Source of the DNA: JAFGBM01 sp964610155
GTDB lineage: Bacteria > Actinomycetota > Actinomycetes > Actinomycetales > Demequinaceae
DNA: 64,000 bases
Assembly: GCA_964610155.1 (NCBI GenBank)
Contig: CAZSUY010000002.1
Coordinates: forward strand, 62,001 to 126,000
Reading direction: 5' to 3'
Shown one piece after another: positions 34,854-42,851 of this stretch. The notes beneath the pieces were generated by a model that saw only the letters and a list, made by a program, of their open reading frames with translations, searched no databases and was not told the origin of the DNA. Each line of letters begins with the position of its first letter. Position 1 is the first letter of the stretch. The position numbers and the translations under genes were made by a program.

Positions 34854-37394
34854 ATGCTCCGACTGGCCTGGAGAACCGTTCGTCACAACCCCAAGAGGCT
34901 CATCCTCACCACTATCGCGGTCGTGCTGGCCACCTCGTTCGTCTCCGGCACGTTCGTCCTGACGAACGCCATCCAGAACTCCTTCAGCACGATGGCGAAG
35001 GAGATCTACGGAGCGACCGATCTCCAGGTCCTCCCCGCCAAGGATGACGAGAACTCTTTCATGAGCATGAACATCCCGACGTTCGACGACACGTGGGTCG
35101 ATGAGGTTGCGGCCGTCGAGGGTGTCGAGAGGGTAGCTCCCGTCGTCAGCGGCATGGCAACCCTCATGGGCTCCGACGGGAAGCCCAACCTCATGGGCGG
35201 GATGATCATCGTCATCGGGTGGAACGGATCCCCCGATCTCGACAACGTCGTCCTCGTCGAGGGGCACGCCCCGCTAACGGATACCCAGGTGGTCCTCGAC
35301 TCGGCATCGGCCGAGAAGGAAGGCTATACAATCGGTGACCGGATCACTTTCCAACGCCTCATGGAATCGGAGAAGTTCGAGTACACCCTCGTCGGCCTGG
35401 TGGAGTTCGGTGAATCCAATTCCATGAACGGCATGATGCTGGCCTACCTCGACTACGACGAGGCTCAGGTGATCGTCCGGCAGGAGGGTGAGGTCACCAA
35501 CATCTCGGTGGTGGTCGAGGACGGATACGACCCGGTCGCGGTCCGCGACTCGATCAGGGAGATCCTCCCCTCGGACATCCGGGCCGAGCTCGCCATCGAC
35601 GTCATCAAGGAGATGGACGAGGAGGTCGCCTCGTTCATCAATGTCATCAACATCTTCGTCCTGGTATTCGCCTTCATCTCCATCATCGTCGGCGCCCTCC
35701 TCATCACGAACACCTTCCAGACGCTCGTCACCCAACGCACCCGGGAACTCGGGCTCTTGAGGGCCATCGCGGCGACCCCCCAGCAGATACGCATGATGAT
35801 CCTGCTTGAGGCGCTCATCATCGGTCTCGTCGGCTCCGTCCTTGGCCTCATCGTCGGCTACGGAATGGCTTCGGTGATCAAGTTCATCGTTGCGACCGTC
35901 ATGGGTTTCGGGGCGAACATCGGGGCTCTCACCCTTCCCGCGCCCGCCCTCATCTGGGGCTTTTCCACCGGAATCGGCACCACCGTCGTCGCCGCCATGC
36001 TCCCCGCCATCCGCGCCTCCCGCATCTCCCCCATGGAGGCCCTCCGGGACGAGGCCACCCAGAAGCGCAGGGGGCTATCCTCCCGCAGCCTCATCGGGGT
36101 GGGATTCTTCGTTGCCGCCTCCGCCGCGGCCCTCTGCGCCTTCTTCCCGCCCAGGTGGCCCAAGGCCGCTTGGGTGGGCATCGCGACCGCCCTCGCCCTG
36201 ATCGGCACGATCCTTCTCGTCGCCGCGTTCATCGGCCCCCTCACCACCTGGATACGGCCGGCGTTCAGGAGGGTGTTCGGGATCAATGGAACGCTCGCGG
36301 TGAACAACTCGAAGCGCGAGCCCCGGCGTACGGCCAACACGGCGGGGGCCCTGATCTTCAGCGTCATGCTCCTCGCGATGATGACGACCGTCGTCTCCTC
36401 GATCAAGACCGTGATCAACGAGATGCTGGTGGGGACCGCCTCGGCGACCTTCATTGTCGGCGGGGATATGGCAACCGACACCTTTGCCCCTATCAGCGAT
36501 GAGGAGCTCGTCTCGATCAGCGCCGTCGACGGCGTGACGGCGGTGCACTTCTATAGCCTCGACATCGTGGAGTTGGATGGGAAATCCGTCGAGATCATTC
36601 CCATTGACGCGAAGACGGCAGAGGCCGCCTACGTCTACAACGTCGAGCCCTCCTTCTCGACCCTTGATCCCGGAGAAGTGTTTGTCAGCCCCGCCGTACT
36701 CGAGGAGGGCCACGGCATGGGTGACACGCTCACCTTCGTTGGGGTCGACGGGGAACTCGACCTCGTCATAGCGGGCACGTACCTCCAGGAGGGGGACCCC
36801 AGCTACTGGGTCTCGTGGTCCGATGGGAGGATCCTCCACGAGGGACTATCCCCCATGAACACCATGATCGCGATCGAGGACGGTGCGGATATCGAGGCAA
36901 TCCGTGCGGAGATCGAGGCTGCAGTAGTGGACAACCCCCGCCTCAAGGTCGTGACCACCGACGAATACTCCAAGACGATGAGCTCAATGCTCGACGGGGT
37001 TCTGGCGGCCCTTATGGGGTTGCTGGGGATGGCGCTCGTCATCGGAATCTTCGGTGTGGCGAACACTCTGTTCCTGAGCGTCGCGGAGCGGACCAGAGAG
37101 ATCGGGCTCCTCCGGGCCGTCGGCCTCAGCCGAAAGTCCGTTCGCAGGATCATCACCCTCGAGTCGGTGTTCATGTCGGTCCTCGGTGCATTCTTTGGTT
37201 TCATCCTTGGTGTGGCCACGGGAGCGGCCCTCATCAAATCCTTCGATATGTTCGAGGACGTGGGTGTAACCGTCCCCTGGGTGAGCCTCGTCATCTACAC
37301 CTTTATCGCCATCATTACGGGCATCCTCGCAGCCATCGTGCCAGCCAAGCGAGCGGCGAAACTCAACATTCTGGAGGCGGTCACCACCGAATAG
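34854..37394 (+). CDS. FtsX/MacB-type ABC permease 3 (846 aa)
   Basis: This is the third large permease. An N-terminal helix (RLILTTIAVVLATSFVSGTF) leads to an extracellular domain, an FtsX unit with QRTRELGLLRAIAATPQQI, a second extracellular domain, and a last FtsX unit with ERTREIGLLRAVGLSRKSV, ending KRAAKLNILEAVTTE. All three permeases share the same last seven residues LEAVTTE after an Ile. It is 3 nt after ATPase 2. Its stop is only 3 bp from the stop of the convergent murB, so no terminator fits between them. Confidence 0.91.
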   Translation: MLRLAWRTVRHNPKRLILTTIAVVLATSFVSGTFVLTNAIQNSFSTMAKEIYGATDLQVLPAKDDENSFMSMNIPTFDDTWVDEVAAVEGVERVAPVVSGMATLMGSDGKPNLMGGMIIVIGWNGSPDLDNVVLVEGHAPLTDTQVVLDSASAEKEGYTIGDRITFQRLMESEKFEYTLVGLVEFGESNSMNGMMLAYLDYDEAQVIVRQEGEVTNISVVVEDGYDPVAVRDSIREILPSDIRAELAIDVIKEMDEEVASFINVINIFVLVFAFISIIVGALLITNTFQTLVTQRTRELGLLRAIAATPQQIRMMILLEALIIGLVGSVLGLIVGYGMASVIKFIVATVMGFGANIGALTLPAPALIWGFSTGIGTTVVAAMLPAIRASRISPMEALRDEATQKRRGLSSRSLIGVGFFVAASAAALCAFFPPRWPKAAWVGIATALALIGTILLVAAFIGPLTTWIRPAFRRVFGINGTLAVNNSKREPRRTANTAGALIFSVMLLAMMTTVVSSIKTVINEMLVGTASATFIVGGDMATDTFAPISDEELVSISAVDGVTAVHFYSLDIVELDGKSVEIIPIDAKTAEAAYVYNVEPSFSTLDPGEVFVSPAVLEEGHGMGDTLTFVGVDGELDLVIAGTYLQEGDPSYWVSWSDGRILHEGLSPMNTMIAIEDGADIEAIRAEIEAAVVDNPRLKVVTTDEYSKTMSSMLDGVLAALMGLLGMALVIGIFGVANTLFLSVAERTREIGLLRAVGLSRKSVRRIITLESVFMSVLGAFFGFILGVATGAALIKSFDMFEDVGVTVPWVSLVIYTFIAIITGILAAIVPAKRAAKLNILEAVTTE

Positions 37395-37397
37395 GGG

Positions 37398-38519
37398 CTA
37401 CAGCGAGAGGCCGATGAGTATGGGCTCCGGCTCCAACGTCACGCCGTAGGCCTTCCGCACCCCATCACGGATGTGTCGAGCGAGGTCAAGGATGTCGACC
37501 GCCGACGCTTCGCCACGGTTGGTTATGGCAAGCGTGTGCTTGGTAGAGAGCGACACGGGGGAGCCTTCGACCAGGGCGAACCCCCTGCCGAAGCCCGCGT
37601 GCTCGATGAGCCATGCCGCTGAGGTTCTAACCGCCCCGATCTTGACCGCTCCGGCCTTGACCGCCCTGAGGGTTTCCGCGCCGGTCAGCGGGAAGCGGGG
37701 GGCATCCTCGGGCAGGAGCCTCGCCTGGTCAACCGAGAGGACGGGGTTGGTGAAGAACGAGCCGACGCTCCAGGTGTCGTGATCACTGGGGTCGAGCACC
37801 ATCCCCTTTGAGCACCGGAGGAGCAGGACCCCCTCCCTCACCCGTGCGAGTTGGGCCCTCTCCCCCACCTCGACACCGAGGGACTTGGCCAGCTGGCCGT
37901 AAAGAACCGGCGCCGAGAGCGCCCCGGACTCCAGACGGAAGGTGACGTCGAGGACGACGAACCTCGGCGTTGGCCGCCACCGCTTCCCATCCCCGGACTC
38001 ACCCCGCATCGATCGCTTGAGGAGCGAATCGCGATACGTGAAGCCGCACTCGTCTCGTGGGAGAATCCGAACCCGATCCTCGGCCCGATCCCACACCTTC
38101 ACCGCCGCGATGACCTCAGAGACCTCATGCCCGTATGCCCCGACGTTCTGCACGGGGGTTGCTCCGGTCGAGCCAGGAATCCCGGAAAGCGCCTCGAGGC
38201 CAGCCCACCCCTCCCTGACTGCCCTGGTCACCAACTCGTCCCACGGCATCCCCGCCGCGACCGTGACGTTCACCCCACCGCCCGGAGAGTCCTTCACAGA
38301 AACGCTCACCCGGAGATCACGTACCACCACACCGGAAAAGCCCTCGTCCGACACGACAATGTTGGAGCCGCCGCCAAGGACGAGGAGGGAGGCCTCGGAG
38401 GCGTCGGCCTCCCGGATGGCCTCGATGAGCCCTTCCTCGGTCGGGGCTTCCACGAGGGCGCCTATCGGGCCACCGATCCTAAGGGTCGTGAGGTCGGCGA
38501 GACTCTGCCTTGGGCTCAT
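37398..38519 (-). CDS. murB: UDP-N-acetylenolpyruvoylglucosamine reductase
   Basis: MurB makes UDP-N-acetylmuramate with NADPH and FAD, the second committed step of peptidoglycan synthesis. The 373-residue protein has the FAD-binding TTLRIGGP and LGGGSNIVVSDEG motifs, GIPGSTGATPVQNVGAYGHE, the catalytic Ser in SVGSFFTNP, and the C-terminal LEPEP that supplies the catalytic Glu of type I enzymes. The open frame continues back to 39641 through the MFS gene. The ATG at 38517-38519 is the family start and overlaps the MFS stop by one base. Confidence 0.95.
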   Translation of the reverse strand: MSPRQSLADLTTLRIGGPIGALVEAPTEEGLIEAIREADASEASLLVLGGGSNIVVSDEGFSGVVVRDLRVSVSVKDSPGGGVNVTVAAGMPWDELVTRAVREGWAGLEALSGIPGSTGATPVQNVGAYGHEVSEVIAAVKVWDRAEDRVRILPRDECGFTYRDSLLKRSMRGESGDGKRWRPTPRFVVLDVTFRLESGALSAPVLYGQLAKSLGVEVGERAQLARVREGVLLLRCSKGMVLDPSDHDTWSVGSFFTNPVLSVDQARLLPEDAPRFPLTGAETLRAVKAGAVKIGAVRTSAAWLIEHAGFGRGFALVEGSPVSLSTKHTLAITNRGEASAVDILDLARHIRDGVRKAYGVTLEPEPILIGLSL

Positions 38520-39874
38520 CACACCAGAGTAGTGCCGGTGTCCGAAGGAGAGACGGCGATAGCGGTCCCGGCTTCGTCTATCCGTCCGGCTTCGTCTATC
38601 CGTCCGGCTTCGTCTACCCGCCGGCCACCAAGGCGGCTCCTCAGTCGGGTAAACATCCGCTCGTCCCTCCGGACCGCACGCGCAAGCGTCAGCGTAATCA
38701 AGGAACCCAGGATGACCACCAAGAGGGCGTGCCGGGTGGATGTGGCCTCCGCCAGGTGCCCGATGATCGGGGGGATCGCGAGGCCTGCCACGGTAGCGAA
38801 CGACGAGACGGCCGCTACCCTGGCCGCCGCCCTCTTGGGCTCGTCCGCGGCGGCCGTAAATCCGATCGGTATACCGAGGGCGGCCCCCATCCCCCAGAAC
38901 ACAAGGGCGACGGGCACGAGCCAGAACGTTGGCGTGAAGGCGAAGATCAAGATCCCCACGATGGTGGAAATGGCCGAAGCCCGGAGCATCGCGACGCGAC
39001 CGTAGCGTTCGAGCAGGCGGGTACCCAACGACCGAAATACCAGCATGGTCATGACGAAAACCCAATACATAGCGTCGCCGGTGCTCTCGCGCTTCCCAAA
39101 ATCGTCGACACCGGATATCGCGACCCACTGCGAGGCCGCTCCCTCGGTCATCGCCGCCGCGAACACGATCGCTCCGATCATGAGGACACGACGATCCCGG
39201 AACTCGGCCTTCGCGACAGCAAAGGGGCCCCCCAAACCCATTCCCTCCGATTTGACCGGCCTGCCGTCGATCACCGCCATGGGGATGACGGCCAGCCGCA
39301 CGACCATGAGAGTGAGGGCGACACTGGCGAAGTGCCAGATCGGTTCCACACCGAGGTGGGAGAACAACCACCCCATCGCGAGCCCAAGAGACATGCCCAC
39401 CGAGAACGCCGCGTGAAACTGGGGCATGACCTTGCGCTTCATATAGCGCTCGACCGCGGCGGCCTCGGCGTTCATGGAAACGTTCGTGAAGGCGAAGCTG
39501 AAAGCCGCGAAGAACTGGCTCACCGCGAAGAGCGCGGGAAGGCCGACAAGGGAGGCGCCCCCAAGCCCCAGAAAAAAGAACGTGTACGTCAGGGTCGACC
39601 AGAACAGGAGGGAGCGGGTGCCGAAACGCGCGGCGGCCCACCCGGTCAGCAGGAGCGCAACGAGCGCACCACCGGCGCCGAAGATGAGGACGGTGGCGAG
39701 TTGTCCCTTGTTCACTCCCAGGTCGTCGCGAATCGTGGGAAGGCGAGAGAGGAGGGTAGCGAGCATGACTCCCATGGACAGGAAGAGCACCAGGACGCCA
39801 CGTCGGGCGTGGGCGATTCGGTCGGCATCGGGGGCCGTGGTGGATCGATACCGGGGCGCGACTGCCATCGTCAA
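38519..39874 (-). CDS. Major facilitator superfamily permease
   Basis: The 451-residue protein has about twelve membrane helices, with a loop RFGTRSLLFWSTLTY between helices 2 and 3 and GMGAALGIPIGFTAAADEPKRAAARVAAVSS in the second half. The latter is a pattern seen in fucose-permease-like and YbjJ-type transporters. The polar C-terminal tail contains three copies of DEAGRI or DEAGTA from an 18 bp tandem repeat. It is coupled to murB by a one-base overlap and begins 3 nt after hadB. The substrate cannot be told; a sugar or drug is possible. Confidence 0.82.
   Translation of the reverse strand: MTMAVAPRYRSTTAPDADRIAHARRGVLVLFLSMGVMLATLLSRLPTIRDDLGVNKGQLATVLIFGAGGALVALLLTGWAAARFGTRSLLFWSTLTYTFFFLGLGGASLVGLPALFAVSQFFAAFSFAFTNVSMNAEAAAVERYMKRKVMPQFHAAFSVGMSLGLAMGWLFSHLGVEPIWHFASVALTLMVVRLAVIPMAVIDGRPVKSEGMGLGGPFAVAKAEFRDRRVLMIGAIVFAAAMTEGAASQWVAISGVDDFGKRESTGDAMYWVFVMTMLVFRSLGTRLLERYGRVAMLRASAISTIVGILIFAFTPTFWLVPVALVFWGMGAALGIPIGFTAAADEPKRAAARVAAVSSFATVAGLAIPPIIGHLAEATSTRHALLVVILGSLITLTLARAVRRDERMFTRLRSRLGGRRVDEAGRIDEAGRIDEAGTAIAVSPSDTGTTLV
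38570..38623. repeat. 18 bp tandem repeat, three copies, in the MFS tail
   Basis: Units of 18 bp (ggcttcgtctatccgtcc) occupy 38570-38587, 38588-38605 and, with two changes, 38606-38623. In frame they encode DEAGRI repeats on the cytoplasmic tail. Copy number is likely to vary between strains. Confidence 0.85.
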
Positions 39875-39877
39875 TCC

Positions 39878-40306
39878 CTACCCACAGGCGACGACGGCCT
39901 GCGCCTTGCCTAGCACCTTCTGTCCGTCAACCTCCACCGCGAGGTCGATACGCGCCGTCTTGGCCTCCTCGTCAAGAGCTCCGACCGTCGCCGTCACGCT
40001 GACGATGGCTTCACCCGGGTTCGGCACCGGGACCGGGCGGGAGAAACGCACCTGGTAATCGACGACGTTCCCGGCCCCGGCCCACTCCTCGACGACGGAT
40101 GCCGCCTGGCCCATGGTGAACATTCCATGGGCGATGACACCGGGAAGCCCGACAGAAACGGCAAAGACGTCGTTGTAGTGGATGGGATTGAAATCTCCGG
40201 AGGCACCGGCGTAGCGGACGAGGCTGTCCCGGGTGACGCGAACCTCGCGGGTAGCGATCGCGTCGCCGACGGCGAGGACAGAGAAGGCAGGGCGAGTGGC
40301 GGGCAT
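39878..40306 (-). CDS. hadB: MaoC-type (R)-hydroxyacyl dehydratase subunit, HadB-like
   Basis: HadB is the catalytic half of a heterodimeric hydratase acting on 3-hydroxyacyl-ACP in fatty-acid elongation in mycobacteria. The 142-residue protein has the hot-dog fold motif YAGASGDFNPIHYND with the catalytic Asp and His, and GVIAHGMFTMGQ. It follows hadA with a one-base overlap. The order rpmG-hadA-hadB near tRNA-Trp/secE is the mycobacterial one. In an organism without mycolic acids it would serve another acyl chain; that part is open. Confidence 0.87.
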   Translation of the reverse strand: MPATRPAFSVLAVGDAIATREVRVTRDSLVRYAGASGDFNPIHYNDVFAVSVGLPGVIAHGMFTMGQAASVVEEWAGAGNVVDYQVRFSRPVPVPNPGEAIVSVTATVGALDEEAKTARIDLAVEVDGQKVLGKAQAVVACG

Positions 40307-40752
40307 CAGGCGTCCTCCCTCACGGCGAGGGTGGAGGCCACCGTCGAGACGGGGGCTCCAGTAGCGTCCTTCAGTTCGGCGCGCGTCTTCACCATGGAGA
40401 TGCCAGCGCGCTGTGTGACGCTTTCTATGTGGATCACGGTCTCGATGACGTCCCCGGCGACGATGGGCCGGTGATGCGTGAAACGTTCCTCGGCGTGGAC
40501 GACCTTGGAGAAGTCGACCCCCACCTCTGGATCGACGATCACATGAAACTCCGAGCGCTGGGCGATCACGGCGGCGAAGGTGTCAGGGGCCACCAGGTCT
40601 TTGAAACCCGCGGCCGTGGCGGCCTCGACCGAACGGTGCTCGGTCGCTCGTGCATCCACCGCATCGGCAAACTCACGGATCTTCACCCGCGATACCTCGT
40701 AGCGCTCGTAGGGGCCATACATCCGGCCCACCGCGCCAGCGTTGACTGGCAT
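40306..40752 (-). CDS. hadA: MaoC-like dehydratase partner subunit, HadA-like
   Basis: HadA stabilises HadB and holds the acyl chain; it lacks the catalytic residues. The 148-residue protein contains GPYERYEVSRVKIREFADAV, then FKDLVAPDTFAAVIAQRSEF and HHRPIVAGDVIETVIHIESV, which match HadA-type N-terminal MaoC domains. The frame runs upstream to 41013 across rpmG and tRNA-Met. The ATG at 40750-40752, just after the rpmG stop, gives the family N-terminus. It ends coupled to hadB. Confidence 0.86.
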   Translation of the reverse strand: MPVNAGAVGRMYGPYERYEVSRVKIREFADAVDARATEHRSVEAATAAGFKDLVAPDTFAAVIAQRSEFHVIVDPEVGVDFSKVVHAEERFTHHRPIVAGDVIETVIHIESVTQRAGISMVKTRAELKDATGAPVSTVASTLAVREDA

Positions 40753-40765
40753 GCCGCTCAGATCA

Positions 40766-40936
40766 CTAGCGGGTCTCGCGGTGAGGGGTGTGCTTGCCAC
40801 AGCGTGGGCAGAACTTCGCGAGTTCGAGCCGGTCGGGGTCGTTTCGACGATTCTTCTTCGTGATGTAGTTCCGCTCCTTGCACTCCGTGCACGCGAGCGT
40901 GATCTTGGGGCGTACGTCCGTCGTCTTGCTAGCCAC
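40766..40936 (-). CDS. rpmG: 50S ribosomal protein L33, zinc-binding form
   Basis: L33 is a small protein of the large subunit near the E site. The 56-residue product (start GTG at 40934-40936, AGAGGAG upstream) reads MASKTTDVRPKITLACTECK and then ERNYITKKNRRNDPDRLEL, ending FCPRCGKHTPHRETR. The two CxxC pairs mark the zinc-binding form. It lies between tRNA-Met and hadA, the usual place in actinobacteria, and is easily missed because it is short. Confidence 0.95.
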   Translation of the reverse strand: MASKTTDVRPKITLACTECKERNYITKKNRRNDPDRLELAKFCPRCGKHTPHRETR

Positions 40937-40980
40937 TGTCTTCTCCTCTGCGCGCGTTGGCCGCGCCTGGTTGTCCTACG

Positions 40981-41054
40981 TAGCGAGGGCGGGACTTGAA
41001 CCCGCGACCCCACGATTATGAGTCGTGTGCTCTAACCACCTGAGCTACCCCGCC
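40981..41054 (-). tRNA. tRNA-Met (CAT anticodon)
   Basis: The 74 nt cloverleaf has acceptor GGCGGGG with CCTCGCT (two G.U pairs), anticodon loop CTCATAA giving CAT, and T arm GGTTCAAGTCC. The G.U first pair (1-72) and the context with tRNA-Thr suggest the elongator tRNA. CCA is not encoded. Confidence 0.95.
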
Positions 41055-41090
41055 GGGGAAGTGACTACCCTACCAAGGGAATCACCTCCG

Positions 41091-41163
41091 AGCCCCGACA
41101 GGGAATCGAACCCTGGACCTTCTCCTTACCATGGAGACGCTCTACCGACTGAGCTATCGGGGC
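41091..41163 (-). tRNA. tRNA-Thr (GGT anticodon)
   Basis: The 73 nt cloverleaf has acceptor GCCCCGA with TCGGGGC, anticodon stem TCTCC/GGAGA and loop ATGGTAA giving GGT, and T arm GGTTCGATTCC. CCA is not encoded. Confidence 0.96.
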
Positions 41164-41257
41164 AAGCCGGATCAGCATACCGGCCTTCGAGGAGCCAGGT
41201 GAAATCCACTGTCCAAGCTCGCGGGAGAGACTGGGATCAAGCATCAAACCGGTTCAG

Positions 41258-41341
41258 TGGTGGCAGGTGAGGGATTCGAACCCCCGAAGCTTGCGCAACT
41301 GATTTACAGTCAGCTCCCTTTGGCCACTCGGGTAACCTGCC
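41258..41341 (-). tRNA. tRNA-Tyr (GTA anticodon), CCA encoded
   Basis: This is a class II tRNA with a long variable arm. Acceptor GGCAGGT pairs with ACCTGCC, and loop CTGTAAA gives GTA. The body is 81 nt, and the gene encodes the terminal CCA, unlike the three other tRNAs in the window. A TATCCT box (41363-41368, minus) 21 nt upstream may be its -10. Confidence 0.96.
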
Positions 41342-41421
41342 ATGCGTTATGGACGCCATGGAAGGATAGCAACAAACGGGACCTCACCGCTAAGGGGGTC
41401 CCATGAAGACAGGGAGGCAAC

Positions 41422-41913
41422 ATGGCCGGGGACTCGTCATTCGACGTCGTCAGCAAGGTGGACCGCCAGGAGGTTGAGAACGCCCTCAACCAGGCAGCCA
41501 AAGAGATAGCCCAGCGGTACGACTTCAAGGGGGTCGGCGCCTCGATCGAGTTATCGGGCGAGGGAATCCTAATGAAGGCAAGCTCCGAGGAACGGGTCAA
41601 GGCCGTGCTCGATGTCTTCATCTCGAAGCTCGCCAAACGGGGGGTCTCGCTCAAGGCCCTCAAGCACGACGCCCCCCAGCCTTCCGGCAAGGAGTACCGC
41701 ATATCGGCGACGCTCCAGGAGGGCATCCCGCAGGATGTCGCTAAGAAGCTCACAAGCCTCATCCGCGACCGTGCCCCCAAGATGGTGAAGGCCAATATCC
41801 AGGGAGACGAGCTCCGCGTCTCGAGCAAGAGCCGGGATGACCTTCAGGAGACGATCGCCCTACTCAAGGGTGCCGACATCGACGTGGCCCTCCAATTCGT
41901 CAACTATCGCTAA
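41422..41913 (+). CDS. yajQ: YajQ family nucleotide-binding protein
   Basis: YajQ proteins are small cytoplasmic nucleotide-binding proteins; some bind cyclic di-GMP or tRNA. The 163-residue sequence starts SSFDVVSKVDRQEVENAL and has AAKEIAQRYDFKGVGASIEL, then DVAKKLTSLIRD and KSRDDLQETIALLKGADID, all characteristic. GGGAGG lies 4 nt before the ATG. Its stop overlaps the convergent htpX by 4 nt. The physiological role is not known. Confidence 0.95.
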   Translation: MAGDSSFDVVSKVDRQEVENALNQAAKEIAQRYDFKGVGASIELSGEGILMKASSEERVKAVLDVFISKLAKRGVSLKALKHDAPQPSGKEYRISATLQEGIPQDVAKKLTSLIRDRAPKMVKANIQGDELRVSSKSRDDLQETIALLKGADIDVALQFVNYR

Positions 41914-42785
41914 CGGGCGGTTCCGTACTCTCCCGCCATATCCTCGAGCCGGGAGATCCGGTCCTCCATGGGCGGATGGGTGGCGAACAGGCGCGTCAGC
42001 CCACCCCCGCTGAAGGGGTTGGCGATCATGAGGTGGGAGACATTCTGAAGCTGGTTCGTGGCCTGAAGGGGGCGCGCGGCGACGCCTTCGTCGAGTTTGC
42101 GTAGGGCGTTCGCGAGGGAGAGGGGGTCGCCCGTCAGGCGGGCTCCATCCTCGTCGGCGTCGTATTCGCGTGTCCGGGTGATGGCAAGTCGGATAAGGGA
42201 TGCGGCGATCGGAGCGAGGATGAGCATGCCCAGCATGACGAGGGGGTTGGCGTTGCGGCGGCTTCCCCCGCCGAAGGCCCCTGCGAAGTACATCATCTGA
42301 GCCGCCATGGTGATCATCCCGGCGAATGCGGCGGCGACCGAGCCGATGAGGATGTCGCGGTTGTACACGTGCATCAACTCATGCCCGAGGACGCCGCGGA
42401 GCTCCCGCTCACTTAGTAGGCCCAGGATCCCCTCCGTGCAGCACACCGCCGCCTTCTTGGGGCTCCTCCCCGTCGCGAAGGCGTTCGGCGCCTCGGTGGG
42501 AGACACATAGAGCCTCGGCATCGGTTGCCTTGCCTCTTCCGAAAGTTGACGCACAATCCGATACATCGCGGGCTGCTCGACCTCGGTCACAGGCCGGGCG
42601 GCCATGGCCTTGATGGCGAGCTTGTCCGAGTTCCAATAGCCGATGCCCGTCATGAGAAGGCTGATCGCGCCAAAAACCCAAAGATACTTGCCGTCCCCGA
42701 TGACCGCACCAAGCCCAAGCATGAGCACCCACAGGCCCACGAAGAGGCCCATGGTCTTCATCCCGTTGAAGTACTTTCTCCTCAT
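41910..42785 (-). CDS. htpX: Membrane zinc metalloprotease HtpX
   Basis: HtpX is a membrane protease that degrades damaged membrane proteins. The 291-residue protein has two N-terminal helices (GLFVGLWVLMLGLGAVIG and YLWVFGAISLLMTGIGYW), the zinc motif HELMH, two central helices, and the third ligand in REYDADEDGA. The frame is open to 42803. The ATG at 42783-42785 is chosen because GGAGG stands 4 nt before it. It lies next to the ferredoxin reductase, and the htpX-yajQ neighbourhood is conserved in actinobacteria. Confidence 0.93.
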   Translation of the reverse strand: MRRKYFNGMKTMGLFVGLWVLMLGLGAVIGDGKYLWVFGAISLLMTGIGYWNSDKLAIKAMAARPVTEVEQPAMYRIVRQLSEEARQPMPRLYVSPTEAPNAFATGRSPKKAAVCCTEGILGLLSERELRGVLGHELMHVYNRDILIGSVAAAFAGMITMAAQMMYFAGAFGGGSRRNANPLVMLGMLILAPIAASLIRLAITRTREYDADEDGARLTGDPLSLANALRKLDEGVAARPLQATNQLQNVSHLMIANPFSGGGLTRLFATHPPMEDRISRLEDMAGEYGTAR

Positions 42786-42851
42786 CTCGCCTCCAGATCT
42801 CAAACGCGCGACAACACAACGCCGTTCCAGTATCGTATGCCCGACTAAAAC

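Noticed and set aside
24000..37400. Mobile element carrying the transporter island
   Set aside because: No transposase, integrase, terminal repeats or target duplication were seen; the nearby tRNA-Trp is outside the island and intact, with no second copy of its 3' end noticed.
38570..38623. CRISPR-like repeat
   Set aside because: Units are 18 bp, directly adjacent without spacers and in frame within a permease; it is a coding tandem repeat.
37398..39641. A single 747-residue fusion of MurB with an upstream domain
   Set aside because: The upstream part is just an open frame over the MFS gene in another phase. MurB has its own family start at 38519.
38510..39913. 467-codon plus-strand frame
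   Set aside because: Antisense shadow of the MFS permease gene; no ribosome-binding site and low-complexity product.
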